A stretch of 64,000 bases of DNA from Ascarosepion bandense (GCA_037127315.1 JBBBDQ010001028.1:2532001-2596000), one strand, 5' to 3'. Counted from the first letter of the stretch, positions 1 to 12,475 are shown. Notes: generated by a model not told the origin, from the sequence alone. Made by a program: numbers and translations.

Positions 1-1356
1 GCTGGTTTTATATAGGCCCCCTCAGTTTCATGCCCACGCTGATACCTGCCGTGTATCTTTCGTATGCAAATTTTGTAAGTGCCACCTTAGTAGAATGCCC
101 TTTCTCAATAGCCAATTGTAGAAATGGACGTAACTCTTGGTACTTACTGTACCACACGCAACCAAATCTGGGTCTCTTGTCGGGTTTGTTTGTGTCTTTG
201 GAAACTCGTAATTTGACAGATTTGAAGTAGGCGTCTGTATTTGAAACCCGAAATTAATCTAACATTTAAAATCAATGTTTTTCTCTTAAAAGAATTCCTA
301 AATTGCAAAGTAGTGCGAAAATTGAAGGACACTTACTTGAGATTAAGTTATTTGTTATTTTAGTTGGTCGAAGATATGAATGAATGATCCCCATTATCGT
401 TTGACATATCTCCGATTTATTAAGCGATAAACTCGTGTAATTTGAACGACAATGAAAAATAAACAAGGATTCAATGAAAGAAGAAACGATCACGGAGATA
501 AATAAGTATTGTTTTGAAACAAAACTATTTACGACAAAATTGCCTTGGGATCAAATCGAGCCGAGCTTAGTAACAAAAACCGTGAAATTCTATCAAAACA
601 ATCTTTTCCCACTTTATGGTCTTATGACTGATTGGCAGATGCGAAAACTGAGATTGCCACAAGAATTCATGGCGGAAAACAGGTTGCGTATTGATCGAAG
701 CTGCCAATCAAAGTGGTCTGACAATATTGTACACCAGGCAGCAAAAAAAAAAAAAAATAAAATAAAATAGAGATGGCAAGTAAGATGGTCAGTCAAACCA
801 ATCCTCTGATTTCATAAGTGCTAACTTTGAGTGATTTGACATTAGCTGAAAGATCATGGTGTTAGAGTGAAAGTCTTAAAAAGGACGTTATAGCGTTGTT
901 GTATAAGGAAAAATGTTGCCGCAAGAAAAAATTGTGTAGCTTTATGAATCTTACGGTTAGTTAAAGAGAAATAAACCAGTGATTATAAAATTTCCGTCTC
1001 TATCTCGACTTTGTTAAACTGAAATTGCCCAAGATAAAGGATATAACATTTTAGAAGCTTTCAATGTGACCAAAAACCTACCAGGATTTAGATAATAAAT
1101 TACATTTTATAAATATAAAAACGTTTAAATGTTGAATTAAGTGAAAGAAAACAGCTCATGATTCTCATAATTAACGCAATAGAAAATGTTCCAAGGGGGT
1201 CTAATTATCTGTGCCAACAGGGCTGACCTTTACTGTCAATGAGTTGATGAGAATAAGAAACAACGTCGATCCAAGAATATAACCCCAGGGAACCCCAAAT
1301 TAATGTGACAAGCGGTTCAAGCGACTTTCGTTACACGATTTGTTAAGAACAATATA
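1..1356. other. Unassigned AT-rich DNA
   Basis: No coding similarity or repeat family is recognised here. A 98-codon frame at 474-770 runs into a poly-A tract at 740-757 and resembles no protein I know. The opening bases contain a short tatataggcccc string that recurs near 9731, which hints at a very old shared repeat but is too short to name. I see no splice-flanked exon or RNA gene. Confidence 0.5.
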
Positions 1357-1705
1357 TGTCTATATTTCTGAGTTGAGGCATTGTAATTATTTACAGTATT
1401 TACATTGTTCAGACTGTTGTCCTCATCTTCATTGCTATATTCGCGACGTTTCACCTGTTTTACGCTTTGAACGTTTTCAGGTGATTGGAATTTCGAATTG
1501 AACTTCTTTATTTAGTTTACTCGGTAGATTGTTCTTGTTATATGAGTCATACCACTTCCAGATGTCTTAGTATCAATTATCTTTCTTTAACCATGACATG
1601 GCTTGACCCAAAGAGTTTTGAGTTCAATACTTGGCCGTAGCAGATATAAACAAAACATTAGAGGTTAGCCAAAGTGAGATAATTGATACTGAGACATCTA
1701 GAAGC
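1357..1705. mobile_element. Foldback (MITE-like) element, copy A, degraded
   Basis: The left end (1357-1490) matches the terminal part of the elements at 28766-29011, 53517-53919 and 55592-55987: a stretch reading tgtctatatttctgag, then a tattta-cagtatttacattgttc block, a cctcatctt block and a cgacgtttc block. The interior folds on itself: 1555-1583 is the near-perfect reverse complement of 1676-1704. The internal cttgacccaaagagtttt string also occurs, inverted, inside copy C. No coding capacity is visible, so this is a non-autonomous element. Class is uncertain: it could be a DNA-transposon MITE or a foldback derivative of a retroelement. Confidence 0.55.
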
Positions 1706-2095
1706 ATCCGACCCATGGAACGAGAACAATAACCCACATTGAACAAAATAAATCACCTTTTTAAGTAAAACATTCAGTTAGATAAACCATAGACCTTGAA
1801 ATTGTGAAAAAGACCAGTATGCCAAAACCTGTCTAACGTCTTTGATATATCTAATCTCAGTGGCTGTACCTCGCCGTTCTTATCCAAAGTTTGGTATAAA
1901 ACTTCCGTAGTAACTGTTCATACAGTAGTAGTTGATCTAGAGAAACGAAAGCCATATTGTTTATCTGAAAGAAGGCCGTGTGAAGTGAGATGCTTAAACC
2001 ATTCGCAGTTGATTAGAGCCTCTAATGTGCCAAAATGTGATAAAAGACTAATAAGCAATAATTTGAGGAATAAGATGTTTCTTTAAAGCCAGGAA

Positions 2096-2144
<49 letters not shown>

Positions 2145-4984
2145 GTACCCGAAACTTAAACAGTTTAAATTTAAGAAATAAGATCAAGTGACGAGAAAAC
2201 TAAGAATTTAAGACAAGATTTCAACGTCACGCTTATTGTTTTTGAAATACGTTTCTCTGCCATGTGATTTAGTTTCTGCCGGTTTCTTTATTTACTATGT
2301 TAAAAAAATCCACTGTCATAGGCTATTTTAGATGGCACTTTTATTTGGTTAAAAAAATATATGCATAATAAAAATGTTGATTGGCTTTCGATTGCTTGGA
2401 ATTTTTAGGTCTCCCGATAATCGAATTCTTCGCAACTCACTGTTTTGTTGCAATTATTCCTCAGCCTCTCCCAATGTCATTTGACTTCGACAAAGCGTTT
2501 TTACCGTTTGTTGTGCAAATAAACAATAAATAAATAAATAAATAAAGAGAGAACTAAAAAATAGCAAAGCTTATTGTTTCTGAATTAACCCGTCTGTGAG
2601 ATAAGCGAATGAGGGAAACGTATTGTCTCTTTCCAAATCACTCACATCGGAATTCGGCTTACGATTTTTAAGCCCAAACATCAAAGGAAAAGTTAAACAA
2701 CAAAAAAAAAGTTATTTTTCGAAGAAAGACAAAAAATATTTTTCTATTTGTTCTTTGAACAGAACACAGTGCGAGCAAAATTCTGAGTTCCATTTTCATA
2801 TTGGCTCTGATCTTATGGAAAATGAAGCAACTGGCGTCGACTCGATAAAATGAATTTGCAAAATGCGTTCGAATTTCAGTTAGTTTGTTTTGATTTATTT
2901 TCCCTCATGCCTTTGGGAAAGGCATGAACGTATTTACTACACTTTTTTAGATCAGCAACTATTTTGGTAAAGATTTCGTCACTGTCATGCTACAATAATT
3001 AGAGAAAAAGATTTGAAGCAGCATTGTATTATTGAGAGATAACCCCTACTGTTTGTTTCATATAATTTGTGATAATAAATACCACGAAGACCACTTACAT
3101 TAGAGACGCTATAAACATAAAACGATCTTCTAAGCCATGGAACCAAATAATCAAAACTTTAACTGGATTGTTATTTTTCTAAAAGTTAAATATTTTTTAG
3201 AATGTTTACTAATAGTTCAGGTATTCCACACACTTAAAATATTGGAAATACTGAGATAAGGAATTTGTACCTTGTGCTATTTGTATAAGAACTTTTCTGG
3301 GAGAAAAAAACCTTGCGGATGTTGTTTGATTTCTTCGAAGCCAAGAGCTGACACCTTGTGATACTTAGCTTTGTATTAAAGAAGAAAACTTTGCAACTCT
3401 GCCGAAGAAGTTTAGCAAGTGAAATCGGCGATGAAAATGGCTTCCTTGGGGAAATGTTGACCACGTAAAAGTTGGAAAAATATCAAATTCTCTTCTGATA
3501 TCGGACAGCAAAATATTGAGAAAAAATAGAAAACGTTAACCAGGGATTTTGTACCTCGCGCATGAATACTTACTCAGGAGGAGGAGTAATAGTAGGCAAA
3601 GAAACAGTGAAATTGAATGCTAGATTAGGAAGCAAAGAAGAATAAGAAGGAAGGATAATTGTGGGAGAAGCAGGGTGGTTTTAAGAAGAACAAAACAAAG
3701 TAAAGAAAATCCCAACAAAAAATTAAAAATAATTTCACTAGAACAATAAAGAATGAATAGGAGAACGGATAAAATCGTTAGCAAATATTGGAACGAGTTC
3801 GAAAATAAAACACAACTCCTTCCATTGAAAAAGTAATATATTTAGAATATATTATACGTGTAAGTGCCTATATAGGTCGAGTATGTAAGGTGAAAATGTA
3901 AATCAAAATACAGGATATATCTTAAAAAGGATCGTAATTTTCTAAGGTAGAAATATGTGAGTGTTACAAAAGACATGAAAATGGTTAAAAACTAATAAAA
4001 TACCTGTTGAAGAAACAATACATTATATTTCTTGGATTAAATAAACACTTAGAATAAAAATCTGTAATATCTTTGGGCAATCTAAGTTTGATAGTTTTTG
4101 CTTACCAAACTTGATTTATCCAAAAGTCGAATGAATGCGTGCAAAATCGTAGCGAATACCCACTGAAATGTGATCCTAGTAGAGTAAAGAAAACCACCGC
4201 ACTCAGTTTTATTGTCTGAGCAGAAATATGCCTTCGTGAGATGAGACTGTAATAAAAAATAAATATGTTACCAGTTTCTTTAATATAAGCCTGCAACCAG
4301 AAATATGCAATGTCTGATGTTGTTTACTCTTACCCCCAATTTATTTATTTAACCTTATTTTGGTCAAGTAGGAGCTCATTTCGACCTATCTCTGGTCATA
4401 AAATTTGAAACGCTTGAGACTGAAATAAAATCACATACCATCCTCTTCTATGTGAATAATCTAATGATTGTGTCATATGAGTTTTGAGATTGCCTAATCA
4501 GGAATTTTGTTTGAATTTTGGTAGCTAAAGATGGTTTAGTTTGGGATTATGTACTAAACAGAGAGAATATTCAAAAGGAATGTTTTTAACGAGAGAAAGT
4601 TACATTTGAATTTTTAATAGACAGGCCTGGCCGATTATTCGTTCTTATAGAAAAATTCAACGTCATCCATATTTCAACGAGGCATCTTATAAAATATTTA
4701 AGTAATTTCCTTTCCTCACGTAATTTAGTCTCTAAAGAAAGCATTTTATTACCGAAAAGTACGATATGTTCCAGCTACCACTTTTATTTCAATCACCCTG
4801 TAAATTTGAAAATCAAGTATAAAAGAAAAACACGAAGGATAACGATTTCTGCTATTCTGCAAAAACTAATAAATTTATGGATATATCGGGGATATTGTAA
4901 TGAGGAAGTTAGAAGCGTTTTTTCGCCTCAAAAGCCTTGGGTCATGACTAAAATGGTCAACTTAATAACAATAGTAGTAACGGA
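1706..4984. other. Unassigned AT-rich intergenic DNA with small simple repeats
   Basis: Contains an uninterrupted (TA)n run at 2098-2142 and a short (AAAT)n run at 2519-2546. A purine-rich patch lies at about 3575-3720. The string tgcctttgggaaaggcatgaac at about 2910 resembles the central part of the SINE family found at 11458 but is too short to call. Open frames here are at most 76 codons and match nothing known to me. Confidence 0.45.
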
Positions 4985-5111
4985 TCATTCGGTCAGGGTT
5001 CTACCACTCCAGAAAGAAGAGTAGTATGAATTAGGTCATTCGGTCAGGGTTCTGCCACTCCAGAAAGGAGAGCAGAATGAATTAGGTCACTGGGTCAGGT
5101 TCTACCCTTCC
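4985..5111. repeat. 51-bp tandem repeat, about 2.5 copies
   Basis: Unit starts at 4985, 5036 and 5087, exactly 51 bp apart. The first two units differ at only a few positions; the third is partial and diverged. Each begins tcattcggtcagggttct or a close variant and contains ccactccagaaag. The array immediately precedes the putative LTR promoter at about 5210, so it could act as upstream (U3-like) elements, which is an inference. Confidence 0.8.
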
Positions 5112-5755
5112 CCACCCAAAAGATATTAAATAACCTGGTAACTATGGTTACAGTGAAAAGAAGGAAAAGACCAGAGAAAGAGAGAACCAATGAATATTGG
5201 CCCCTGTTTCTATATAAAAGGGAAGAAATAGTAGAAAACCCTAGATTTGTTGGGCTACCAGCCAGGCGTGACCTCTCTCCGGCTATTCGTTCAAGATGTC
5301 GAAAGAAATTTCCATCAAGCTACCAGCCAAAATTCTCCACACGAAGACCTTCCTCAACATCCAGTGAATACACTATGTGCTGCTGTGAAAGGTAAGGATT
5401 GTTTTGTGAATCACTCTGACCAAACACTAGCTGTGTATAATTATATATATATATATAATCTTTATCCGAGTTGAACGACCTTTTTCATTCCGCCTCAACT
5501 TTCTCCACATAACTTCCTCGTTATACTCACTTCTTATGTGTGAAACTAGTACGAAGTTGAACCCGTTCTAGTGTCTGGTATATTATAGTACTGTCACCTT
5601 ATTCCTGTGTGTTTGCTGAATATTTTTGTGTTATAATAAATTTCCTTTCTGTATAAAATTATTTTGCGTTATAATTTAATTCGCTCCCTTCAGCATTATT
5701 CCAACTAAAATTGTATTTTTATGTGTTGCTGACCTAAACTGGTTCCTAACACTAT
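5112..5755 (+). mobile_element. Putative long terminal repeat of an LTR retrotransposon
   Basis: Three ordered signals suggest an LTR followed by the start of an internal region: a TATA-like tatataaaaggg at about 5210-5222, a polyadenylation-type aataaa at about 5634-5640, and a tggttcctaacactatggcc stretch near 5738-5757 that resembles a primer-binding-site junction followed by an ATG. The 51-bp repeats just upstream would fit in U3. I cannot find a second LTR, gag, pol, or a defined TG...CA boundary in the window, so it could be a solo LTR or the 5' stub of an element. The small frames at 5144-5395 and 5247-5474 lie across this region and are not supported as genes. Assignment is tentative. 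Confidence 0.4.
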
Positions 5756-6309
5756 GGCCTTGTTAAACTTCCAACCTATATTGAACATTTTAGATTATTT
5801 TGAATCGTGGAATAAAGGTGCCAAGAAAATTTCTTTTTCAATTACTGGGTTGGGGATTTATCATTATTTACGTTATTTATCATTATTTACGTTACTCGGA
5901 CAAATGTTTAAATCTTTATTTTTTCCGTCCTTCTTCAGTTGTCTGTCGATCTGAGTGACCCTCAGGGAAGATCGAAATGTTTTCTTTATTTAATCTACGG
6001 AGGTAGACTGTTTTCGTTTCACTGCCCATGTCTAGGAATATCTTATCTTGTTCTTTTCAGGACTGTTTAGTTATTGCTGGTTCTGTTTTCACGGAATCTG
6101 CGTGAGTACTATTCGTCTCATGAACTGAACTCAGAATTACTCTGCGACGAAATTCACGAACCAAAACATTTTTTGTGAAATACATATGTATAACACTCAA
6201 TGTTTGCATCCCGACAAAAAAATAAGGATTTATTTGATTCAAGAAATAATTATATTCAAACAGCAGCTTCTTCATTGTTTATGAATTTAGTAGTGAAGTT
6301 TAACTGTGA
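5756..6309. other. Unassigned DNA between putative LTR and LINE copy 1
   Basis: A frame of 66 codons begins at 5754 just after the putative LTR but has no recognisable domain. A small direct duplication (tatcattatttacgtta) occurs at about 5858-5892. Nothing else is identifiable. Confidence 0.4.
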
Positions 6310-9003
6310 AGAACAAATGTGGACAGCTGGAAAAGGTAAAGCAAGGGATAACTAGATTAAACGTAAACATTTTAGGCATATGTTAAATGAGATGGCCAAC
6401 CAATGGAGACAATCAGTGATGACCACATAAATATATACGCAAGATGTGAAAATAATAAAATACTCAATAAATACACAAGGTAATGCGTTATAGGATACTG
6501 CTAGATATCTGAAATAATTCTAGTAGTTAAACTGAAAGGGAAAACTCTCAATATATCGGTAATAATGGTATATGCACTGACAACACAAAGTACAGAAGAA
6601 AACATCTAGTCCTTCTACTCCATACTTTATTATGCTATGGCACAATGCAAATCACAAGACATCAGAATCCTCATGGGAGATCTCAATGTCAAAGTCGGCC
6701 AAGGGATAGAAGGTGAAATAGTCGGCAATTTCGGATAAGACACCGCAATGTCTGTGGTGAGAAATGGTTCCAATGTTGCACAGCGAATGACCAGTTCCAA
6801 GAGAACCCAAGAAGACTATCGATATGGGGAAGTCCAGGAGGAGAAATTAAGAAGCAAATTGATTTTGTTACTATTAACAAGAGATTCAGAAACGCAGTCA
6901 TTTCACTGCACAGCCTACCCAGGGGCTGACTGCAAAAATGACAGTATACCAGTTTTATGCAAACTAAAGATAAAACTAAGGCGATTAAAGAAACCAAACA
7001 CAGTACAATGGACTCGTGAATGACCCGAACTTGCAGGAAATGTATGTGGATAATGTAAAAACGAAATACTAAGAACAAATTGAAAACGGACGCTCACAAT
7101 GGGACGCACTAAGAGTGGCTCCTGTGATATCGGCGAACGACATCATTCTAAAGGAAAAAGCACATTAGAAGAAAAATGAATGAACCAACGAAGAGATTCT
7201 TGACCTGATGCAAAAGAAACAAACATCAATGAAAATACACAAGGAAGTAAGGAGAAAATGCACACAGAATAAAGGAAGATGGCTCAATGACAAATGTGTC
7301 GATGAAGAGGGACTGAGCACAACAAATAATGGTGATATGGATAAAAAATAAAGGAACTAACAGGACAAAAGACCTGCTCAGTAACAGGATGTATAAATGC
7401 AAAGGACGGTACAATCATGTTAGAGAAAGAAAAATATTTCAGAGATGGGATGAATATATTGCTGATCTCTTCCACGACAAGAGTGAGCAACCAACAATAT
7501 ACAAAAATACAAAAGCGGCAATGACCAAATTGAACAGAAAAATAGCAACAGGACGCGATGGGATTGTAATAGAGATGTTGAGGCCCTTACAAGTCTTTGG
7601 CATAGACAAGCTCACAGAAATAATAAACGTAATCTACAACAGCGTTAATATACCGGAGGACCTAAATAGATAAATTTTCATAGTACTACTTAAGAAGCCA
7701 GGTGCAAAAGAATGTGAACTCCTCCGAACAATCAGCTTAACATAAAAAAAACACATATTAAAACACATCATCCGGATTCTGATAAAGAGAGCGCGCAGCA
7801 GAATTGGCCCAAAGATAAGGCAGGAACAGTGTGGCTTTGTTAAAGAAACCTAAACAAGAAATAAGATATTCGTGCTCAGAATGCTATCTGAAAGAGCAAT
7901 AGAAATGCAGAAAGAACTGCATTGGTGCTTTATAGACTACGCAAAGGCATTTTACAAAGTGCGGCACAAAGACTTCGACATGTTTTGAAAAGACGTTATT
8001 ATAATCAAAAATATCTATTGGCAGCAAACCGCTTGCGTACGGATAGGAAATGAATTCAGTAGGTATACAAAAATAGAAAGGGATATAATAAAAGAATGTG
8101 TTTCCTCACCGGATCTATCTAACTTGTACAGCGAAACAATTCTGAGAGAAATAAAACCCTTGTCAGGATTCGTTAATGGTGGCCCCAATCTCAACAATGT
8201 AAGATACGCAGATAACAAAGTGTTGATAGCAGACACGGAAAGGAGAATACAGGGCCTCCTACAGATGGTAGCAACAGAAAGCGATAAGAAAAGACTAAGC
8301 CTAAATTTCATAAAACTGAATGTAAGGTCATCAGTAAAAAGAAGACCCCAAAATACCAACTACAGGTCGGACAAACTAAAATAAAACAAGTAAAATAAAT
8401 TAAATATCTGGGAGGCATGTTGATAAAGGATGGAAAATGCGATGTTCAGATCCGAAGACGCTTTGGCATGGCCAAAGACACCTTCCAAAAGCCAATCAGA
8501 TTACTGAAGACAGAAAAACAAAGCAAAGAGTGTTGGATGTGATATATGTTCTTCTGTATGAAAGTGAATGTTAGACGATCTCATCAAGGATAAAGGAGAG
8601 GCTTGAAGTAGCAGAAATGTGATTTTACAGAAGGATGCTGAGGATACCATGGACTGAGCACGTGACTAACGACGAGGTCTTGGAGAGGATGAAAACAAGG
8701 AAAAACTCAAACTTAATATAAGGAAGATACAGATGAGGTTTCTGGGACATGTAACGAGGAAGGGGGCCTAGAAATTTTAATACTCACGGGATGGATAGAG
8801 AAAAAGAGAGACAGGGGAAAGCAGCGCGTGGCCTACTTGAGAGGCCTGAACAAATGAAGGGCAGAGCGGGATTTAGGAGAGATACCAAGAGGAAGAATGT
8901 TGAGAGCGACAAGAGAGAGAGCCAAGTTGAAGCCCATGACCATTTACGTCCTAAACGTTTAAGTCCTAAACATACACGACATTTGAAGAAGAAGAAGAAG
9001 AAG

Positions 9004-9034
<31 letters not shown>
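6310..9034 (+). pseudogene. LINE copy 1: endonuclease/reverse transcriptase relic with AAG-repeat tail
   Basis: The longest copy of a family with at least six copies in this window. Segments in order: an AP-endonuclease-like region (about 6312-6985) with the fragment ILMGDLNVKVGQG near 6660 and a YPGADCKNDSIPVLCKLK segment near 6915 that matches the end of the endonuclease domain; a charged linker (about 7100-7500); the RT region (about 7530-8390), where FIDYAKAF is readable near 7930 and the catalytic box reads YADNKVLIAD, an altered YADD; then a C-terminal region with FYRRMLRIPWTEHV near 8625. Many stops and frameshifts make it non-functional. The end is an uninterrupted AAG run at 8986-9034 that looks like the element's own tail. 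The C-terminal module is shared with proteins often auto-named craniofacial development protein 2-like. I do not assign a clade. Confidence 0.85.
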
Positions 9035-9201
9035 GAATATTAGACACGTATAGCTAAGCCTATATAGCAAGAATGTCCTATCAAAATTTTATTCATAACT
9101 ACGTGTCAAGGAACGAACATACTGATCCACTTACACCTCGATGCGCGGCATTCGGCACTTTACTTTTCCGGTGTGTGGATTCTTTCTTGAGATAATTATT
9201 C

Positions 9202-9311
9202 CCTATCTATCTATCTATCTATCTGTCTATCTATCTATCTATGCACACGCACACGCACACACACACACAAACACACACAAACACACACACAAACACACAC
9301 ACAAACACACA
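9202..9311. repeat. Compound microsatellite (CTAT)n then CA-rich
   Basis: A CTAT tetranucleotide tract (about 9202-9242) passes directly into a CA-rich tract with regular CAAA interruptions (about 9243-9311). The frame at 9141-9371 is an artefact of this tract. Confidence 0.9.
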
Positions 9312-9990
9312 TATATACATACATATGTGTTACGTTTACGTTTAAGTAGCAGAACGATTTATTTTCGGTGAACTAGTTATGTGAATGCTTGCTCATCCTG
9401 AATAGAATCAATTACACAAGTAGGTGGGGAAGTAAGTTCGAAGTAAAGTGAGATAACAGAGATTTTTATGAAAACAGAAAGGGAAGTCATTATATCTGCT
9501 TTTCACACTTCTAAAAATTGAAATGAAAAATAAGACAAAACCCCGCTGTAATTGGGTGATAAAAGGAATGAACTTCCTATCAATATTTTCTGAATAAGAT
9601 CGAAAGATGAGTGTCGCTGGAAGCCAAAAGAGCCATCATCACTCAGCTTAGTTTGGTACATGAACAAACGTATGAATTGATAATGGTAATATTGTTGCGA
9701 ATAAAGGTTACTCCATAAAGGTATTAAGCTTATATAGGCCCCTATGTTGAGTCTGAAGGCCTGTTGGGAGATGAATTGAGATATAACGACACCATCACTA
9801 GAGATCACTACAAAAAACATCGTAGTCATCATTAGACTCATTCAATTTTATCTTAATCCTCTGCACTGTCCCCAGATTGACACCTAAGCATTGAAATGTT
9901 TGTAATGGAGCTTCCGCTTTGAATGTCAAGCAGTACAGCATGCCGTTTTCCAAATTTCTTTTGGAGTGAATTTACATTGTATATAACACG
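9312..9990. other. Unassigned DNA
   Basis: A 112-codon minus-strand frame (9503-9841) has no recognisable domain, signal peptide or family motif, and I do not call it a gene. No further repeat is identified. Confidence 0.4.
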
Positions 9991-10090
9991 CTAAAGTCCG
10001 CTTCCTCTACCGAGCGCCCATAGATCATAGGTAGAATCTCCGACTGATGTCATTTAGGCCGGGTTATAATTCATACCATACTTCTCACAT
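9991..10090 (+). repeat. tRNA-like repeat head, second copy of the unit at 58450-58545
   Basis: The stretch from about 9996 contains ctaccgagcgcccatag followed by tccgactgatgtca and ggccgggtt. It aligns with the reverse complement of 58460-58540, which carries the same order of blocks. The gcgcccatagctca portion resembles the 5' part of a tRNA including an A-box-like segment. This copy stops before the hammerhead portion present at 58395-58449 and runs into a LINE fragment. Confidence 0.55.
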
Positions 10091-10512
10091 ACAACCGACG
10101 CCCAATACATACATAACCCTATCCCCGGTCTCTAATTTAATTCACAAGCTTAACTACCATAAGCCGATGATGCTTTCCATCGTGAAATATACTTCTGAAC
10201 TCTCTTCTGTCCTCTCTAAACTCTGTAACTGTTATTAAAATCTCTGTCTCCTTTAATTATCATCCTGTCAGCCTGTAGCCGGCAAAGTGTTCGACACCAT
10301 TCTCAATGCTGAAATGGTTCATCATCTCACATCTTACAACTTGCTCTCTGACAAGCAGTATGGTTCCGCATCGCCAGCTCTACTGCTGATGTACTAACGG
10401 CAATTACTGAACATATATACCAGGCTCTCGATAAGAATATCGAAACGAGCTATTGCCCTGAATATCTCTTGAGCGTTGGACAAGGTTTGGTATGTTGGCT
10501 TTCTGAACAAGC
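10091..10512 (+). pseudogene. CR1/Jockey-like LINE reverse-transcriptase fragment
   Basis: Conceptual translation in shifting frames gives NYHPVSL (about 10255), then VAGKVFDTILNAEMVHHL and NLLSDKQYG (10275-10370), then ADVLTAITEHIYQALDKN (about 10390-10440) and DKVWYVGFLNKLQGYG (about 10480-10512). These are the successive RT segments before the catalytic YADD box in CR1/Jockey-type LINEs. The upstream piece SELSSVLSKLCNCY (about 10190-10235) belongs to the linker just before them, with a deletion between. The catalytic box itself is missing. The 3' end of a similar element lies at 54735-55353. Dead fragment. Confidence 0.75.
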
Positions 10513-10547
10513 TACAGGGCTACGGTATCTGATTGTATGTGTGTGTA

Positions 10548-10749
10548 ATCAATATATAAATATATATATATATGTGTGTGTGTGTGTGTAATCAATATAT
10601 ATATATATATATAGGTGTGTGTAATTTATATATATATATTTGTGTGTGCCATCTATGTATGTATATGTGTAATCTCATACATATGTTGCGTATGTAATGT
10701 ATGTATGTGTGTAATATATATATGTATATATATAATCTAGCTATAATAT

Positions 10750-10786
<37 letters not shown>

Positions 10787-10816
10787 ATCTAACTATAATA
10801 TATATATATATATAAT

Positions 10817-10860
<44 letters not shown>
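10548..10860. repeat. AT-rich minisatellite-like block
   Basis: Alternating (TA)n and (TG)n runs with the recurring unit ataatctaactataatat and variants. The unit appears at least three times between about 10728 and 10830. Low complexity, no coding content. Confidence 0.8.
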
Positions 10861-10862
<2 letters not shown>

Positions 10863-11117
10863 AAACTATCTGTTTTCAGTTACAATACTGAATTCATAAC
10901 AGGTTCAATAGCTAAGGTTAATTTAATAAGCGTAAGAATGTGGTCTCATGATGAAACAGACGTTACGAATTAACGCATATAATTATCTATGAGCTCATGC
11001 ATTCGTATTACTTTTCAAAGTTATTCCATCTTGAATTACATGATCATATTTCATAATTTCTTATATATAAAAGAGACTTCTATATATTCAATTATACATG
11101 TGCATGTACGTGAGCGT

Positions 11118-11175
<58 letters not shown>

Positions 11176-11457
11176 GTCAATAAGTGTTACTTTATCCGTT
11201 CTTCGTTGGCATATCCATCTCTTAATATAACTGTCTGCAGATATTAATTAAAATAATCGTTTATGGAATTAACACAAGATACAGATTTTCTCCGGGAATA
11301 ATTTTGCGTTTAATAAAATCTTTTCGCGCTGGAGTACATTTTTATAAAAAACCCAAAGAAAAATTGCCATTTCCTGAAGCATTGCATAGGCTGAAATAAG
11401 TGAATAGATATAAAAAATAACTAATTGCACTAATTATTCATAAAAGAGGATAATATT
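10861..11457. other. Unassigned DNA with (CA)n/(TA)n microsatellite
   Basis: A (CA)n run at about 11119-11163 is followed directly by a short (TA)n run to about 11174. The rest is AT-rich with no recognised similarity. Confidence 0.5.
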
Positions 11458-11747
11458 GTGCGTTGTAGTGCAGTGGATATCTGCTTGGAACGACAACTCG
11501 AGGAGTCGAGTTCGAATTCCAGCTGAATTCGTTGCATTCACTTACGCGCAAATACCCTTGGGAAAGGTATAAATCCGTCTATTCCTTCCAGTTATAGGTT
11601 AAATAGCAGGACTGATTGGCTGGCAACCAGTCTACCGCAGAAAGCAATGGCAACCTACTGTTGGATAATCTTCTGCCCAGTCAGTCATGTCTCTTTCAAG
11701 ACATGATCGCCCAAGTGTATATCACGTATGGTAGTTAACTGACTGAC
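11458..11747 (+). mobile_element. tRNA-related SINE, copy 1
   Basis: Begins gtgcgttgtag and carries an A-box-like tagtgcagtgg (11466-11476) and a B-box-like gagttcgaattcc (11508-11520), the two internal RNA polymerase III promoter elements of a tRNA-derived SINE. A central domain (gcaaatacccttgggaaagg, then caaccagtctaccgcagaa) and a 3' domain ending gttaactgactgac are shared with copies at 17127, 47435 (minus) and 49958, and more distantly at 41420. No convincing target-site duplication is visible here. Transcription by Pol III and mobilisation by a LINE partner are known for such elements; the partner LINE is not identifiable. Confidence 0.85.
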
Positions 11748-11829
11748 TTGCTTAGAAATCTAACATTAGCTTTCATCTGGACTTGAACGCCCAACTCTGG
11801 CAATTATTGCTGGCATGATATCAACTTCA

Positions 11830-12475
11830 GACATCTTCTTCTTCTTTATGTGCTGTGTCCCTTCAGGACGTAGACGATCATGGACTTCCACTTGGCTCTG
11901 TCTCCTGTCGCTCTCAATATTTTTTCTTTTGGTATCTCTTCTAAGCCCCGCTCTGTAAACCATTTCCTCAGACTTAACAAGTACGTCTCACGCTGCTTTT
12001 CCCTGTCTCTTCTTCCATTTATCCGACCTGTGAGTATCAAGTTCTCCAGGCCTTCCTTCCTCATTAGTTTCCAGGAACTTAATTTATCTCTTCCTGATAT
12101 TTGTTATCAGTCTTCTTGTTTGTATCCTTTTCAACACCTCATTGTTGCACATGTGCTCTGACCATTGTATCCTTAGCATCCTTCTGTAAAACCACATTTC
12201 TGCTGCCTCAAGCCTCTCCTTTATCCTTGATGAGATCGTCCAGCATTCACTTTCATATAGAAGGACAAATATCACATAGCAATCCAGCAGTCTTTTCTTT
12301 GTTTCCGATGAGATTTTCCTGTCTTTCAGTACTCTGGTCAGCTTCTGAAATGCCTCTTTGGCCATGACAATGCGTCTTTAGATCTCCATGTCGCAGTTTC
12401 CATCCTCTGTCAAAACATTTCACAGGTATTTTTTTTTCTTGTTTTATTTTAAATTCTTAAACTTGCAGTTGGCAT
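11830..12475 (-). pseudogene. LINE copy 2 (C-terminal part), same family as 6310-9034
   Basis: Read on the minus strand, the translation contains AKEAFQKLTRVLKDRK, ETKKRLLDCYVIFVLLYESE, then MWFYRRMLRIQWSEH, the C-terminal module of this LINE family downstream of RT. It continues through GLENLILTGRINGRRDRE and ends with a short GAA-rich tail at about 11831-11842. RT is absent: the copy is 5' truncated at about 12475. Single-base changes shift the frame twice. The 3' end lies about 85 bp from the end of the SINE at 11458-11747. Confidence 0.85.

Noticed and set aside
474..770. 98-codon plus-strand open frame
   Set aside because: Runs into a poly-A tract, has no family motif, and lengths near 100 codons are expected by chance in 64 kb.
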